64,000 nucleotides of DNA. Origin: CADEDH01 sp047974625. Lineage in GTDB: Bacteria; Actinomycetota; Acidimicrobiia; Acidimicrobiales; SZUA-35. The notes under the pieces were generated by a model. The model made no database searches, had not been told where the DNA came from, and worked only from the letters and a program-made list of their open reading frames with translations. Where the stretch lies: positions 1 to 64,000 of the forward strand of contig JBKECK010000042.1 in the NCBI GenBank assembly GCA_047974625.1, read 5' to 3'. Position 1 is the stretch's first letter. Every line of letters begins with the position of its first letter. The position numbers were made by a program, and so were the translations under genes. Shown piece by piece: positions 33,104-41,669 of this stretch.

Positions 33104-35350
33104 CTACGGGGCCGCCTCCACCCTGACGGCCAGGGGCCGGTCGTCGGACCCGTCGGGGGCGGCCCGGCCCCAACCCCCCGGGTCGAGGTCGATCAGGGTG
33201 ACGGGGTCGTCGTCGAGGTCGACCACGAGATCGGTGGGGGTGGTCTCCAGCACCACCGTCTCGGGCCGGGCCCCCTCCACGTCCACCCGCAGATCGAGCG
33301 GCGCCATCCACTCCGGGGCGGAGACCCGAAGGTCCACCCGGCGGGGGGCTCCGGTGGTGCGGACCACCGCCAACTCGCCCTCCCGGAGCAGCCACGCCCA
33401 CCGGTCGGTGCCGACGTGCTCGGTGGGGGTGAAGGCGAAGCGGCGGGGGCTGACGAGCACCAGCGGGCCGGTGGCCTCGGTGTCGTACAGGCGGAACCGG
33501 TCGTTGGCCTCGATCGGCACTGCGTCCGGGTCGGTGACGATCGTGTCCCGGTCGACCAGGACGTACCGGTCCACCCGGTCATCGGTGAAGGAGTCCTCCC
33601 ACAGGTAGCCGAGGTAGGTGAGCGGATAGTCCACGTCGGGATGGTCGCGCAGGGCGTCGGCGGCCCAGATGGTGGCCTCGTACCCGCTCGTCACCACGGT
33701 CAGGTCGGCTCCGCCCGCTCCCCCGTAGCGGGCCGCCCAGCCGTCGAGCGCGTCGTAGCTGGCGTTGACGGCCCGGAGCTCCAGGACATCGTCGGGCGGG
33801 ATGGCCCGGATCGTGGTGGTCACCGCGGCCAGGGTCACCCCGGTCCAGGCCAGGGTGACCGCCACGGTGGCAGCCGACCGGGGACGCCCCGGGGCCGCCT
33901 CGGTCCGTTCGTCGAACCGGTCGGCCACCACCATCCAGCCGAGCACGGCGGCGAGGAGCAGCAGGGGTTGGAGGATCTCCAGGGTCCGCTGATGGCTGTA
34001 GTCGTTGCCCACCACGGCGGTCACGTACCAGGCCAGCGCGGCGCCACCGACGGCCAGGCCCAGCCACAAGAACCGGGAGCGGTGCGCCACCACCACGGCC
34101 AGGAAACCGCCGAGCACCACCACGCTGAGACCCAGGGTGACCCAGCCCCGGGCCACCGTCTCGAAGGGCCAGGCCGAACCGAGGTAACGGGCTACCAGCA
34201 CCGGCACCGGCTCGTAGCGGTACTGGGTGCTGAACCCGTCGGAGGTGACCCCGGACAGGAACAGCAGGGACCGGACCGTGCGCAGCACCGCCACCGGCCC
34301 GATGACGACGGTCAGGGCGGCGAGCTGCACCCCGCGCCCCACGGTGGCGGGGATCCGGCCCGGCCGGCGGGCCAGGGCGACGATCAGGAAGGCGAGGCCC
34401 AGGATCGGGGTGAACTCGAGATAGCTGCCGAGGAGGCCGACGAGGAGCAGGGCCGCCAACGGGGCCGGACCACGATCGTCGGTGCCGTCCATCCAGGCCC
34501 ACACCCCGGCGATCGCCATCGGCGCCAGCACGATCCCCAGCACCGACGCCGAGTTCTGGTTCCACACCTGGTGGGCCAGCACCGTGGAGGTGGTGAGCAC
34601 CACCGAGCCGACGGCCACGGTGGCGGCCTGGACCCTGCGCTCGCCGCCCAACCAGGCCAGGGCGCCGGCCAGGGAGGCCGGCACGATCAGGAGCCACCCC
34701 ATCATCTGGGGCATCCAGACGTGGCGGAGGGGACCCGCCCCCAGGGCACCGGGGGCGGCGGCCAGGACAACGTCGCCGATGCGGAGATTGTTGACCGCCA
34801 GGAAGAGGGCGCTGGCGTCGGCGGGGGCGTCCTCGCTGGTGGTCGGGGTGGGGCCCATCTCGGGTGGATCGGTGAGGCGGTGGTCCACCGCCCACTCGGC
34901 GGCCGAGACGTAGAACATGGCGTCGTTGTTGGCCGTCACCATCACCGTCCCGGCCCCGGTGGCGGTCAGGGGCAGGCCCAGTACGACCAGCCCGAGGGCC
35001 GGCAGGACCAGGGGGGCGACCACGGCGGTGACCTCCGACCAGGTGGGGGCGCCGCGACGGACCACCCGGGCCACCACCCCAGCGGCCACGGCCACCAGGA
35101 CGACCGGGGTGACGATCCGCATCGACGCCAGCGACGCCCCCAGGGTACCCACCGCGACCAGGGCGGCGAGCCCAACGGCGGGACCGGCCGGGCCCATCCG
35201 ACGGCGGGTCCCGTCACCGGCGAGGCCGAGCACCGCCCAACCGGCCGCGGCCGCCGCCAGCCATTGGACGACCACCACGACCGCGGCCGTGACCAGTGGC
35301 CCCGACAGCAAACCTGACGACGCGGCGGACAACGGCTCGGCGGCGATCAT
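33104..35350 (-). CDS. Large polytopic membrane protein, GT-C-like (paralogue A)
   Basis: 748 aa with about 11-13 TM segments over residues 1-450 and a soluble C-terminal domain rich in beta strands. NNDAMFYVSAAEWAVDHRLTDPP, in the first large external loop, places acidic residues where GT-C glycosyltransferases keep their catalytic Asp. It is a clear paralogue of the 747-aa protein at 41670, sharing FLSGVT(S/A)DGF, NDY(S)xQR(T/S)xEI(L/M)QP and the VVTSGxE segment. The family is not recognised beyond that. It faces the HAD and flippase genes, so an envelope glycan role is likely. Confidence 0.75.
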   Translation of the reverse strand: MIAAEPLSAASSGLLSGPLVTAAVVVVVQWLAAAAAGWAVLGLAGDGTRRRMGPAGPAVGLAALVAVGTLGASLASMRIVTPVVLVAVAAGVVARVVRRGAPTWSEVTAVVAPLVLPALGLVVLGLPLTATGAGTVMVTANNDAMFYVSAAEWAVDHRLTDPPEMGPTPTTSEDAPADASALFLAVNNLRIGDVVLAAAPGALGAGPLRHVWMPQMMGWLLIVPASLAGALAWLGGERRVQAATVAVGSVVLTTSTVLAHQVWNQNSASVLGIVLAPMAIAGVWAWMDGTDDRGPAPLAALLLVGLLGSYLEFTPILGLAFLIVALARRPGRIPATVGRGVQLAALTVVIGPVAVLRTVRSLLFLSGVTSDGFSTQYRYEPVPVLVARYLGSAWPFETVARGWVTLGLSVVVLGGFLAVVVAHRSRFLWLGLAVGGAALAWYVTAVVGNDYSHQRTLEILQPLLLLAAVLGWMVVADRFDERTEAAPGRPRSAATVAVTLAWTGVTLAAVTTTIRAIPPDDVLELRAVNASYDALDGWAARYGGAGGADLTVVTSGYEATIWAADALRDHPDVDYPLTYLGYLWEDSFTDDRVDRYVLVDRDTIVTDPDAVPIEANDRFRLYDTEATGPLVLVSPRRFAFTPTEHVGTDRWAWLLREGELAVVRTTGAPRRVDLRVSAPEWMAPLDLRVDVEGARPETVVLETTPTDLVVDLDDDPVTLIDLDPGGWGRAAPDGSDDRPLAVRVEAAP

Positions 35351-35362
35351 CGGTGACGGAGG

Positions 35363-37075
35363 TCAGCCCCCGTTGTTGCGCCGCTTCTGGATGTTGGCCC
35401 ACTCGTCGCGGAGCCCGACCGTGCGGTGGAACAGGCCGGGCCGGTCCGGATCGGCGGCGAAGTATCCGAGGCGTTCGAACTGGACGACCCGGCCGGGCTC
35501 CGTGCCGGCCAGGGCCGGTTCGAGTTTGACCCCGCTCCGCAGTTCCCGGGAGGCCGGGTTGACGCTGGCCAGGGGATCCTCCCCGTCAGCCCCCGGTTGT
35601 GGGGTCGTGAACAGCCGGTCGTAGAGGGCGACTGTGCCGTCGACAGCGTGGTCGACCGACACCCAGTGGATGGTGGAGCGCACCTTGCGGCCGTCGGGGG
35701 TGGACCCCCCGGCGCTCTCGGGATCGTAGGTGGCGTGGACCCGCACGATCCGGCCGTCGCCGTCGACGTCGAAGTCCCGGGCGGTCACGTAGTAGCCGGC
35801 CCGGAGGCGCACCTCGCGCCCGGGGCCGAGCCGGTAGTACTTGGGGGGCGGGTCGAGCATGACATCGTCACGCTCGATCCAAAGGCGACCCGAGAACGGC
35901 ACATGGCGGGTGCCGGCGGCGGGGTCCTCCGGGTTGTTGACCGCCTCCACCATCACCACCTCACCATCGGGCCAGTTGGTGATGACCAGCTCGACGGGGT
36001 CGAGGACGGCCATCCGACGCAGGGACGTGCGGTTCAGCTCGGTGCGGACGAAGGACTCCAACAGTTCGATGTCGTGGACGCTGTTGGTTCGGGCCACCCC
36101 GATGTGGTCCATGAAGGCCCGGATGGCAGCCGGCGGGTAGCCGCGGCGGCGGAGCCCCCGCAGGGTCGGCATCCGCGGGTCGTCCCAGCCGTCAACGAAC
36201 CCGTCCTCCACCAGCTCCCGGAGCTTCCGTTTCGAGGTGATCGTGTAGGTGAGGGTGAGCCGGGCGAACTCGGTCTGTTCCGGTGGCTCGAACGGCAGGG
36301 TCAAATGCGAGAGGAACCAGTCGTACAACGGCCGGTGATCGGAGAACTCGAGGGAGCACAACGAGTGGGTGATGCCCTCGATGGCGTCGGACTGGCCGTG
36401 CGCCCAGTCGTAGGTGGGGTAGATGCACCAGTCGGTGCCGGTGCGGGGATGCGCCGCCCGCCGGATCCGGTACATGACCGGGTCCCGCAGCTGCATGTTC
36501 TCGCTCTGCATGTCGATCCGGGCCCGCAGCACCCGCGACCCGTCCGGGAACTCGCCGGCCCGCATCCGGGTGAACAGGTCCCGGTTCTCGGCCACCGACC
36601 GGTTGCGGTAGGCGCTCTCGATCCCCGGTTGGCCGAATCCGCCCCGCTCGGCGGAGATCGTGTCCCCGTCGGAATCGTCGACGTAGGCCAGGCCGGCGTC
36701 GATCAGGTCCAGGGCCCAGGTGTAGAGCTGCTCGAAGTAGTCCGAAGCGTGGAGGGCCGGCCCGTCGGGCCGGTACCCGAGCCAGGCGAGGTCCTCGATC
36801 ATGCCCACCATGTAGGCCGCGTCCTCGGTCTCCGGGTTGGTGTCGTCGAACCGGAGGTTGCACCGGCCACCGAAGGCGGCGGCCAGACCGAAGTTGATGT
36901 TGAGGGCCTTGGCGTGGCCGATGTGCAGGTAACCGTTGGGTTCCGGGGGGAAGCGGGTGTGCACCCGGCCACCGAAGGTGCCATCGGCCTGGTCCTGGAT
37001 GATCTTGGCCCGGATGAGATCGGGCGCGGAGTCAGCGGCGGCGGATGCTCCTGGGCGGGGGTCGGCTCGCGTCAC
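35363..37075 (-). CDS. glnS: Glutaminyl-tRNA synthetase
   Basis: 570-aa class Ic synthetase that charges tRNA-Gln directly. HIGH motif PNGYLHIGHAK at about 46-56; the KMSKS-type loop is TITSKRKL near 280; FPPEPNGYLHIGHAKALNINFG is diagnostic for the GlnRS branch; the C-terminal anticodon-binding beta-barrels are complete. Most actinobacteria lack GlnRS and use GluRS plus GatCAB, so its presence is notable. The GTG at 37075 has TAGCTT 7 nt upstream. It is transcribed away from the MerR/AKR gene. Confidence 0.95.
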   Translation of the reverse strand: MTRADPRPGASAAADSAPDLIRAKIIQDQADGTFGGRVHTRFPPEPNGYLHIGHAKALNINFGLAAAFGGRCNLRFDDTNPETEDAAYMVGMIEDLAWLGYRPDGPALHASDYFEQLYTWALDLIDAGLAYVDDSDGDTISAERGGFGQPGIESAYRNRSVAENRDLFTRMRAGEFPDGSRVLRARIDMQSENMQLRDPVMYRIRRAAHPRTGTDWCIYPTYDWAHGQSDAIEGITHSLCSLEFSDHRPLYDWFLSHLTLPFEPPEQTEFARLTLTYTITSKRKLRELVEDGFVDGWDDPRMPTLRGLRRRGYPPAAIRAFMDHIGVARTNSVHDIELLESFVRTELNRTSLRRMAVLDPVELVITNWPDGEVVMVEAVNNPEDPAAGTRHVPFSGRLWIERDDVMLDPPPKYYRLGPGREVRLRAGYYVTARDFDVDGDGRIVRVHATYDPESAGGSTPDGRKVRSTIHWVSVDHAVDGTVALYDRLFTTPQPGADGEDPLASVNPASRELRSGVKLEPALAGTEPGRVVQFERLGYFAADPDRPGLFHRTVGLRDEWANIQKRRNNGG

Positions 37076-37082
37076 CTACACG

Positions 37083-37088
37083 AAGCTA
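37083..37088 (-). promoter_or_regulatory. -10 element of glnS (leaderless type)
   Basis: TAGCTT on the minus strand, 7 nt before GTG at 37075. Confidence 0.55.
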
Positions 37089-37210
37089 CCCACACCGGTC
37101 AAACAACCGGCGTGCCACCTCGCCGGTATCCCGACCGGCGGGGCGCGACGGTGTCGGCATCCCATCGGCGGGGCGGGGCGGCGACCCTGGTCACACCACC
37201 AGCGAGGTGC

Positions 37211-37241
37211 TTGCCCTGGAGTGCGCTCCACGGTTTAGCGT
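37211..37241 (+). promoter_or_regulatory. MerR-type promoter/operator of the MerR-AKR gene
   Basis: -35 TTGCCC (37211-37216) and -10 TAGCGT (37236-37241) are separated by 19 bp, the long spacer typical of MerR-activated promoters. The spacer holds the inverted repeat TGGAG-TGCG-CTCCA (37217-37230). The -10 ends 7 nt before the GTG at 37249, so the message would be leaderless and autoregulated. Confidence 0.75.
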
Positions 37242-37248
37242 CGCTTCC

Positions 37249-38805
37249 GTGACCGACCGGAAGACGAGCCGAACCAGCCCGGGTCCGATCCCGATGACGG
37301 TGGGGATCGCCGAGGTCGCGGCGCGCACCGGACTGACCCGGGACACCCTCCGCTGGTACGAACGGCAGGGCCTCATCCCGCCCGTCGGCCGTGACGACCG
37401 TGGGTACCGGGCCTACAGCGACGCCACCGTCGGCCTCATCGAGCTCATCGTCCGCCTGCGACGCACCGGGATGCCGGTTGGGCGGATGAAGCGGTTCGTG
37501 GCCCTGGTGTCGGAGGGGCCGGCCACCCACGGCGAGCGGATGCAGCTCCTGCAGGAGCACCGCACCCGGATCACGGCCCAGCTCGGCGAGCTGACCGACG
37601 ACCTGGGCGCCGTCGACCACAAGATCAACCACTACGCCCGGCTGATCGCGGCCGGCCGCGATCAGCCGGGCGACCCGACCCCGTCAACCCACCCCACCCC
37701 GAGAGGAAACCCCATCGTGACCAACCACGCCTCCAACTCCAACCCCAACCCCAACCCCGACCCCGTCCCCGACGCCGGGAACCCGGTGGCCCGGGAGCAA
37801 CTGGGCGACGGCCTCACCGTGAGCGCCATCGGTTTCGGCGCCATGGCCCTCAGCCACGTCTACGGCACCACCGATCCGGCCGAGGCGCTCCGCACCCTCC
37901 ACCACGCCGTCGACATCGGCGTCACCTTCATCGACACCGCCGACGTGTACGGCGAGCCCCGGGCCGGCCAGGACGGCCCGGCGGGGACCAACGAGGAACT
38001 GATCGCCAAACTCCTGGACGGGCGGCGCCCCGAGGTCCAACTCGCCACCAAGTTCGGCATCACCGGCCGGATCGGGACCGGCAGCGCGGCCACCCGAGGC
38101 GACCGTGACTACGTCCGCTCCGCCTGCGAGGCCTCGCTGCGCCGCCTCGGCGTGGAGGTGATCGACCTCTACTACCTGCATCGACGGCAGCTCGACCTGC
38201 CGATCACCGAGACGGTGGCGGCCATGGCCGAACTGGTGTCGGAGGGCAAGGTCCGGCACCTGGGCCTGTCCGAGGTGACCGCGGACGAGCTGGAGGCGGC
38301 CCACCGGGTGCACCCCATCACCGCCGTCCAGAGCGAATGGAGTATCTGGTCGCGCGACGTCGAGGCCAGCGTGGTGCCCACCGCGGCCCGGCTCGGGATC
38401 GGGTTCGTCCCCTACAGCCCCCTCGGCCGCGGCTTCCTGACCGGGACCATGACCGGCGACCGGATCGCCGAGGGGATGCTGGCCCGGGAGGCACGGTTCA
38501 CCGAGCACTTCGACGCCAACCAGCGGGTGGTCGAGGTGATCCGCCGGGTGGCCGACCAGCACGGGGCCACCCCAGCCCAGGTGGCCCTGGCCTGGCTGTA
38601 CGCTCAGGGCCGCCGGTTCGGCCTGCCGGTGGTGCCCATCCCGGGCACCCGGTCGGCGGCCCGGGTGGGCGAGACCGCGGCCTCGGTCGGTCTCCACCTC
38701 GACGACGCCCAGATCGACGCGCTCGACGCCGCCGCCGACCTGGTCCACGGCGACCGGGCGCTCAGCTTCACCTCACCGGGCTGGATCTCCTCGGACCGGG
38801 AATGA
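37249..38805 (+). CDS. MerR-family regulator fused in frame to an aldo/keto reductase
   Basis: 518-codon continuous frame. Residues about 16-135 are a MerR protein: TVGIAEVAARTGLTRDTLRWYERQGLIPP then RDDRGYRAYSD, followed by the dimerisation coil. A Pro/Asn-rich linker with NPNPNPDP repeats follows. From about residue 175 it is an aldo/keto reductase with the catalytic tetrad Asp-Tyr-Lys-His in DTADVYG, ATKFG and YYLHR. MerR regulators and AKR genes are often neighbours; here no stop separates them. An internal GTG at 37717 with GAGAGGA 9 nt upstream could start the AKR on its own. Whether the fusion is made is open. Confidence 0.8.
   Translation: MTDRKTSRTSPGPIPMTVGIAEVAARTGLTRDTLRWYERQGLIPPVGRDDRGYRAYSDATVGLIELIVRLRRTGMPVGRMKRFVALVSEGPATHGERMQLLQEHRTRITAQLGELTDDLGAVDHKINHYARLIAAGRDQPGDPTPSTHPTPRGNPIVTNHASNSNPNPNPDPVPDAGNPVAREQLGDGLTVSAIGFGAMALSHVYGTTDPAEALRTLHHAVDIGVTFIDTADVYGEPRAGQDGPAGTNEELIAKLLDGRRPEVQLATKFGITGRIGTGSAATRGDRDYVRSACEASLRRLGVEVIDLYYLHRRQLDLPITETVAAMAELVSEGKVRHLGLSEVTADELEAAHRVHPITAVQSEWSIWSRDVEASVVPTAARLGIGFVPYSPLGRGFLTGTMTGDRIAEGMLAREARFTEHFDANQRVVEVIRRVADQHGATPAQVALAWLYAQGRRFGLPVVPIPGTRSAARVGETAASVGLHLDDAQIDALDAAADLVHGDRALSFTSPGWISSDRE
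37701..37719 (+). promoter_or_regulatory. Internal ribosome-binding site and GTG for the AKR half
   Basis: GAGAGGA at 37701, then 9 nt, then GTG at 37717, in frame with both domains. It would yield a 362-aa free aldo/keto reductase of normal length (AKR part 37717-38805). Confidence 0.55.
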
Positions 38806-38861
38806 CCCGCCCGCCCCAGCCAGCCGCGCCCCGGTCCACCGGGGCGCCACCCCGAGCCTGG

Positions 38862-39341
38862 TCAGCGCGGTTCGAGCCGGAACACCCGCAGCTCGCGGCC
38901 TCCGGACGAGGCCGTGTACCGGTCGAACACCGGCCACAGGGCCGACATCCGGGCCCAGGCGTCGTCCCGTTCCCCACCCTCCAGGCGCCGGGCCCGCATC
39001 GACCGCCGGTGGCCCCGAACCTCGACCTCCACGTCGGGGAGTTCGGCCACGTTGATGACCCAACCGGGGTGGGTCCTCTGACCCCAATTCGATCCGATGA
39101 CGACGAAACCGTCGCCGTCGGGCAGGGCGGCGAGGACGGTGGACCGCTCCCGCCCGCTCCGCCGGCCGGTGTGGTGCAGCACCAGGGTGGGCAGGACCGC
39201 GTCGGTGAGCCGGTACCGGCCCCGGGTCAGCCGGGCCGCTCCGGCGTCGAGCGGGGGCACGATCCGCTTCATCACCGCCCGGGAGAACGGGTTGGTGGTG
39301 AGGGGGGCGATCCGACGGGCCAGGACGTGTCGTGCCGTCAC
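38862..39341 (-). CDS. Deazaflavin (F420)-dependent nitroreductase-family protein (Ddn-like)
   Basis: 159 aa. LVLHHTGRRSGRERSTVLAAL (about 52-72) and DGFVVIGSNWGQRTHPGWVINV (about 75-98) are the split-barrel F420-binding signature of Ddn/FDOR-A proteins. These reduce quinones or nitro compounds with F420H2. It fits the other F420 genes in the window. GTG start; a weak TACCCC lies 6 nt upstream. Confidence 0.9.
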   Translation of the reverse strand: MTARHVLARRIAPLTTNPFSRAVMKRIVPPLDAGAARLTRGRYRLTDAVLPTLVLHHTGRRSGRERSTVLAALPDGDGFVVIGSNWGQRTHPGWVINVAELPDVEVEVRGHRRSMRARRLEGGERDDAWARMSALWPVFDRYTASSGGRELRVFRLEPR

Positions 39342-39390
39342 CGGCGGGGGGTACCGGCCGGTGACCGCCCGGGTGCGCCCGGAACCGGGC

Positions 39391-40152
39391 TCACCGGTCG
39401 GCGGCGGCCACGGCCAGCAGGATCTCGGCCAGAGGCTCGGCGTGGCTGAACGGGACCATGTGGGTGGAGGGGATCTCGTGGTACCCCCACCGGTCGCTGG
39501 ACCGGGCGTGCCCAGCCAACCGCCAGAAGGCGGAGTCGGGCGGCTCGGCCGGGTCCGCGGTGGCCTTGATGTAGGTCAGGGTGAACGGCCACTCCTCGAG
39601 CGGTCGCCTCAGGCAGACGGGTTCGGCCAGGGTGCGCACCGGTTGCCCCACCCGGCGAGCGTCCGACCAGGCGGTGTCCTCCGGGGTGTCGAGGGGTCGG
39701 GGCACCGGGTTCATGGTCCACGACGCCGGGGGCAGGGCGGCCGACCCGGGCGGGCGGTCCCCTCCCCCGCCGCCGATCACGTCCACCGCGCTCTGGCCGT
39801 CCGCCGGGACCAGGGCGTCGAGGTACACCAGATGCGCCACCCGGTCGCCGATCTGGTCGAGAGCGCCGGTGACCACCATCCCCCCGTAGGAGAAGCCAAC
39901 CAGGACGATGTCGTCGAGGTCTTCGTACAGGACGGCGTTGGCCAGGTCCTGGACGTGGGTGGCCAGACCGATCATGGGTGAGGCCAGGTGGGACCGCTCC
40001 CCTATACCGGTCAGGCTCGGGGTGTACACCTCATGGCCGGCCCCCCACAGGAAGGGCCGGACCCGCCGGAACCCGTAGGAGCCGCCCCAGGCCCCGTGGC
40101 AGAGGACGAGGGGACGGTGGGGGGACAGTTCGGTTCCTGGAGATGGCGCCAT
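39391..40152 (-). CDS. Alpha/beta hydrolase (EstC-like esterase)
   Basis: 253 aa. LVLCHGAWGGSYGF is the oxyanion-hole strand and VGFSYGGMV the nucleophile elbow (Ser near 94). The acid/His pair comes late (HAEPLAE region and STHMVPFSHAEPL). This is the EstC/salicylate-esterase-like branch. No signal peptide. The ATG has TAGGGT 6 nt upstream. Substrate unknown. Confidence 0.87.
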   Translation of the reverse strand: MAPSPGTELSPHRPLVLCHGAWGGSYGFRRVRPFLWGAGHEVYTPSLTGIGERSHLASPMIGLATHVQDLANAVLYEDLDDIVLVGFSYGGMVVTGALDQIGDRVAHLVYLDALVPADGQSAVDVIGGGGGDRPPGSAALPPASWTMNPVPRPLDTPEDTAWSDARRVGQPVRTLAEPVCLRRPLEEWPFTLTYIKATADPAEPPDSAFWRLAGHARSSDRWGYHEIPSTHMVPFSHAEPLAEILLAVAAADR

Positions 40153-40158
40153 GGGCCG

Positions 40159-40164
40159 ACCCTA
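40159..40164 (-). promoter_or_regulatory. -10 element of the esterase gene (leaderless type)
   Basis: TAGGGT on the minus strand, 6 nt before ATG at 40152. Confidence 0.6.
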
Positions 40165-40235
40165 GATCGCGGTGCCGCCACCGTGGTAGGCCGGAGCGGC
40201 GCGGGACGAGGCGGGACCAGTACGATGGCACGCCC

Positions 40236-40568
40236 ATGGGTGAACCAGTGCACGTCCTCGTCAAACCGACCAGCCGGTCCGGTTATCTGCGGTTCGAGAC
40301 CAACCGGTCGTTCACCGGGATGGGCCACGAGCGCTACCTGGTCGACGTACCCATCTACGGGCAGCGCCCGCCCGACGAGCTGGCCCGCCGGATGTTCGCC
40401 ACCGGACGGGTCAGCGAGGTGCACGTGTACGGCATGGCCGTCACCGTGAAGCTGTCCTCGGCCCACGCCGCCGAGATCGTGGCCGAGCTCACCCGGGTGG
40501 TAGAAGACCTCTACACCCACTACCTGCCCGGTGTCGAGGTACCCACGGCCGAATCGTTCGCCGAGTGA
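40236..40568 (+). CDS. Nfu/NifU N-terminal-domain-like small protein
   Basis: 110 aa. YLRFETNRSFTGMGHERY, then PPDELARRMFATGRVSEVHVYGMAVTVKL, follows the Nfu N-terminal domain pattern (short strand, then (L/M)F..G.V..V...G..(I/V)TV). It lacks the C-terminal CxxC iron-sulfur module. TACGAT lies 9 nt before the ATG. It ends 3 nt before the sugar-kinase gene and is probably cotranscribed. Function unknown; not PurS despite similar size. Confidence 0.6.
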   Translation: MGEPVHVLVKPTSRSGYLRFETNRSFTGMGHERYLVDVPIYGQRPPDELARRMFATGRVSEVHVYGMAVTVKLSSAHAAEIVAELTRVVEDLYTHYLPGVEVPTAESFAE

Positions 40569-40571
40569 CCC

Positions 40572-41582
40572 TTGGCCGTCGTGGGCACCGCCCCGGCGCG
40601 GGTCGGGCTGCTGGGCCACCCGTCTGACGGCTTCGGCGGACGCAGCCTCGCCTTGGCTATCCCCCGGTTCCAGGCCGAGGTGACCCTGGAACCCATCCGG
40701 GGTGGCGTCGAGATCGTCCCCGGCCCCGCTGACGGAACGTCCTGGCCGTCCCTGGACGACCTGGCCGAACAGGTCGACCGCTACGGCTACGGGAGCGGGG
40801 CCCAGCTCCTGGCCGCCACGGTGCGCACCTTCGTCGACGTGGCCCGCTCCATCGAGCACCCGATCCCCGGTGGGGTCCGCCTGTCCTACAGGACCACCAT
40901 CCCCCGCCAGGTCGGCCTGGGCGGTTCGTCCGCCCTGGCCGTCGCCACCCTCCGGGCTCTGAACGCGCACTACGCCATGGCCGTGCCCGACCCCGTGCTG
41001 GCCACCCTGGCCCTGCGGGTGGAGACCGAGCAGCTGGGGCTGGCCGCCGACCTCCAGGACCGGGTGGTCCAGACCTACGGCGGGCTGGTGGCCATGGACT
41101 TCGGCCCGATGGAGAACGACGCCCGGTTCGGGACGGCGCACGGCCGCTACGAACCCGAGGACCCGGGGCTGCTCCCCCCACTGTTCCTGGCCTACCGGCC
41201 CGACGCGGCCGGGTCGTCCTCCTGGTACCACCGCCGGCTCCGGTCCCGGTACGACGCCGGCGACCCCGAGACCCGCGCCCTGCTCCACCAGCTGGCCGGG
41301 CTGGCCGTGGAGGGACGGGCCGCCCTGCGGTGGCGGAACCACGCCCGCTTCGGTGAGCTCCTGGCCGAGGGAATGGAGCTCACCGCCGCCCTCGGCCCCC
41401 TCCCCGACCGGCAGGTCGAACTGGTGGACGTCGCCGCCGAGCTGGATCTTCCCGCCGGTTTCGCCGGCTCCGGGGGCGCCGTGGTGGGCGCCTACCGGGA
41501 ACCCGACCAGCTCGACCGGCTGGAGCCCCGGTACCGGCGGATCGGGGCCGAGGTCGTTGCCATCACCCCGTACCCGGTGTAG
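40572..41582 (+). CDS. GHMP-family sugar kinase, glucuronokinase-like
   Basis: 336 aa. ARVGLLGHPSDGFGGRSLALAI (about 8-29) and IPRQVGLGGSSALAVATLRAL (phosphate-binding GLGGSSA, about 112-132) match GHMP kinases. The GNPSDGFGG-like opening is characteristic of the plant glucuronokinase branch. The C-terminal motif GSGGAVVG (about 305) completes the fold. A sugar- or sugar-acid-1-kinase reaction is likely; GlcA specificity is inference. The start is TTG 3 nt after the upstream stop, with GTG at 40581 as alternative. Confidence 0.78.
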   Translation: MAVVGTAPARVGLLGHPSDGFGGRSLALAIPRFQAEVTLEPIRGGVEIVPGPADGTSWPSLDDLAEQVDRYGYGSGAQLLAATVRTFVDVARSIEHPIPGGVRLSYRTTIPRQVGLGGSSALAVATLRALNAHYAMAVPDPVLATLALRVETEQLGLAADLQDRVVQTYGGLVAMDFGPMENDARFGTAHGRYEPEDPGLLPPLFLAYRPDAAGSSSWYHRRLRSRYDAGDPETRALLHQLAGLAVEGRAALRWRNHARFGELLAEGMELTAALGPLPDRQVELVDVAAELDLPAGFAGSGGAVVGAYREPDQLDRLEPRYRRIGAEVVAITPYPV

Positions 41583-41657
41583 CTTCGTCAACCAAGTAGT
41601 CCCACAGCCACATATCTCGCTGCCACGCGCCTCACCGAACGCGGCATCTCTGGCGTC

Positions 41658-41663
41658 TACTCT
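41658..41663 (+). promoter_or_regulatory. -10 element of GT-C-like paralogue B (leaderless type)
   Basis: TACTCT followed by 6 nt and ATG at 41670. Confidence 0.55.
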
Positions 41664-41669
41664 CGCCCG

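Noticed and set aside
32633..35317. 894-codon plus-strand frame antisense to the GT-C-like gene
   Set aside because: Low-complexity Gly/His/Asp/Gln product typical of GC-rich antisense frames; the membrane protein on the other strand is supported by a full-length paralogue.
40236..40568. Assignment of the 110-aa protein as PurS
   Set aside because: It resembles PurS only in size and position before a kinase. The conserved residues fit the Nfu N-terminal domain pattern better, and purL/purQ are absent.
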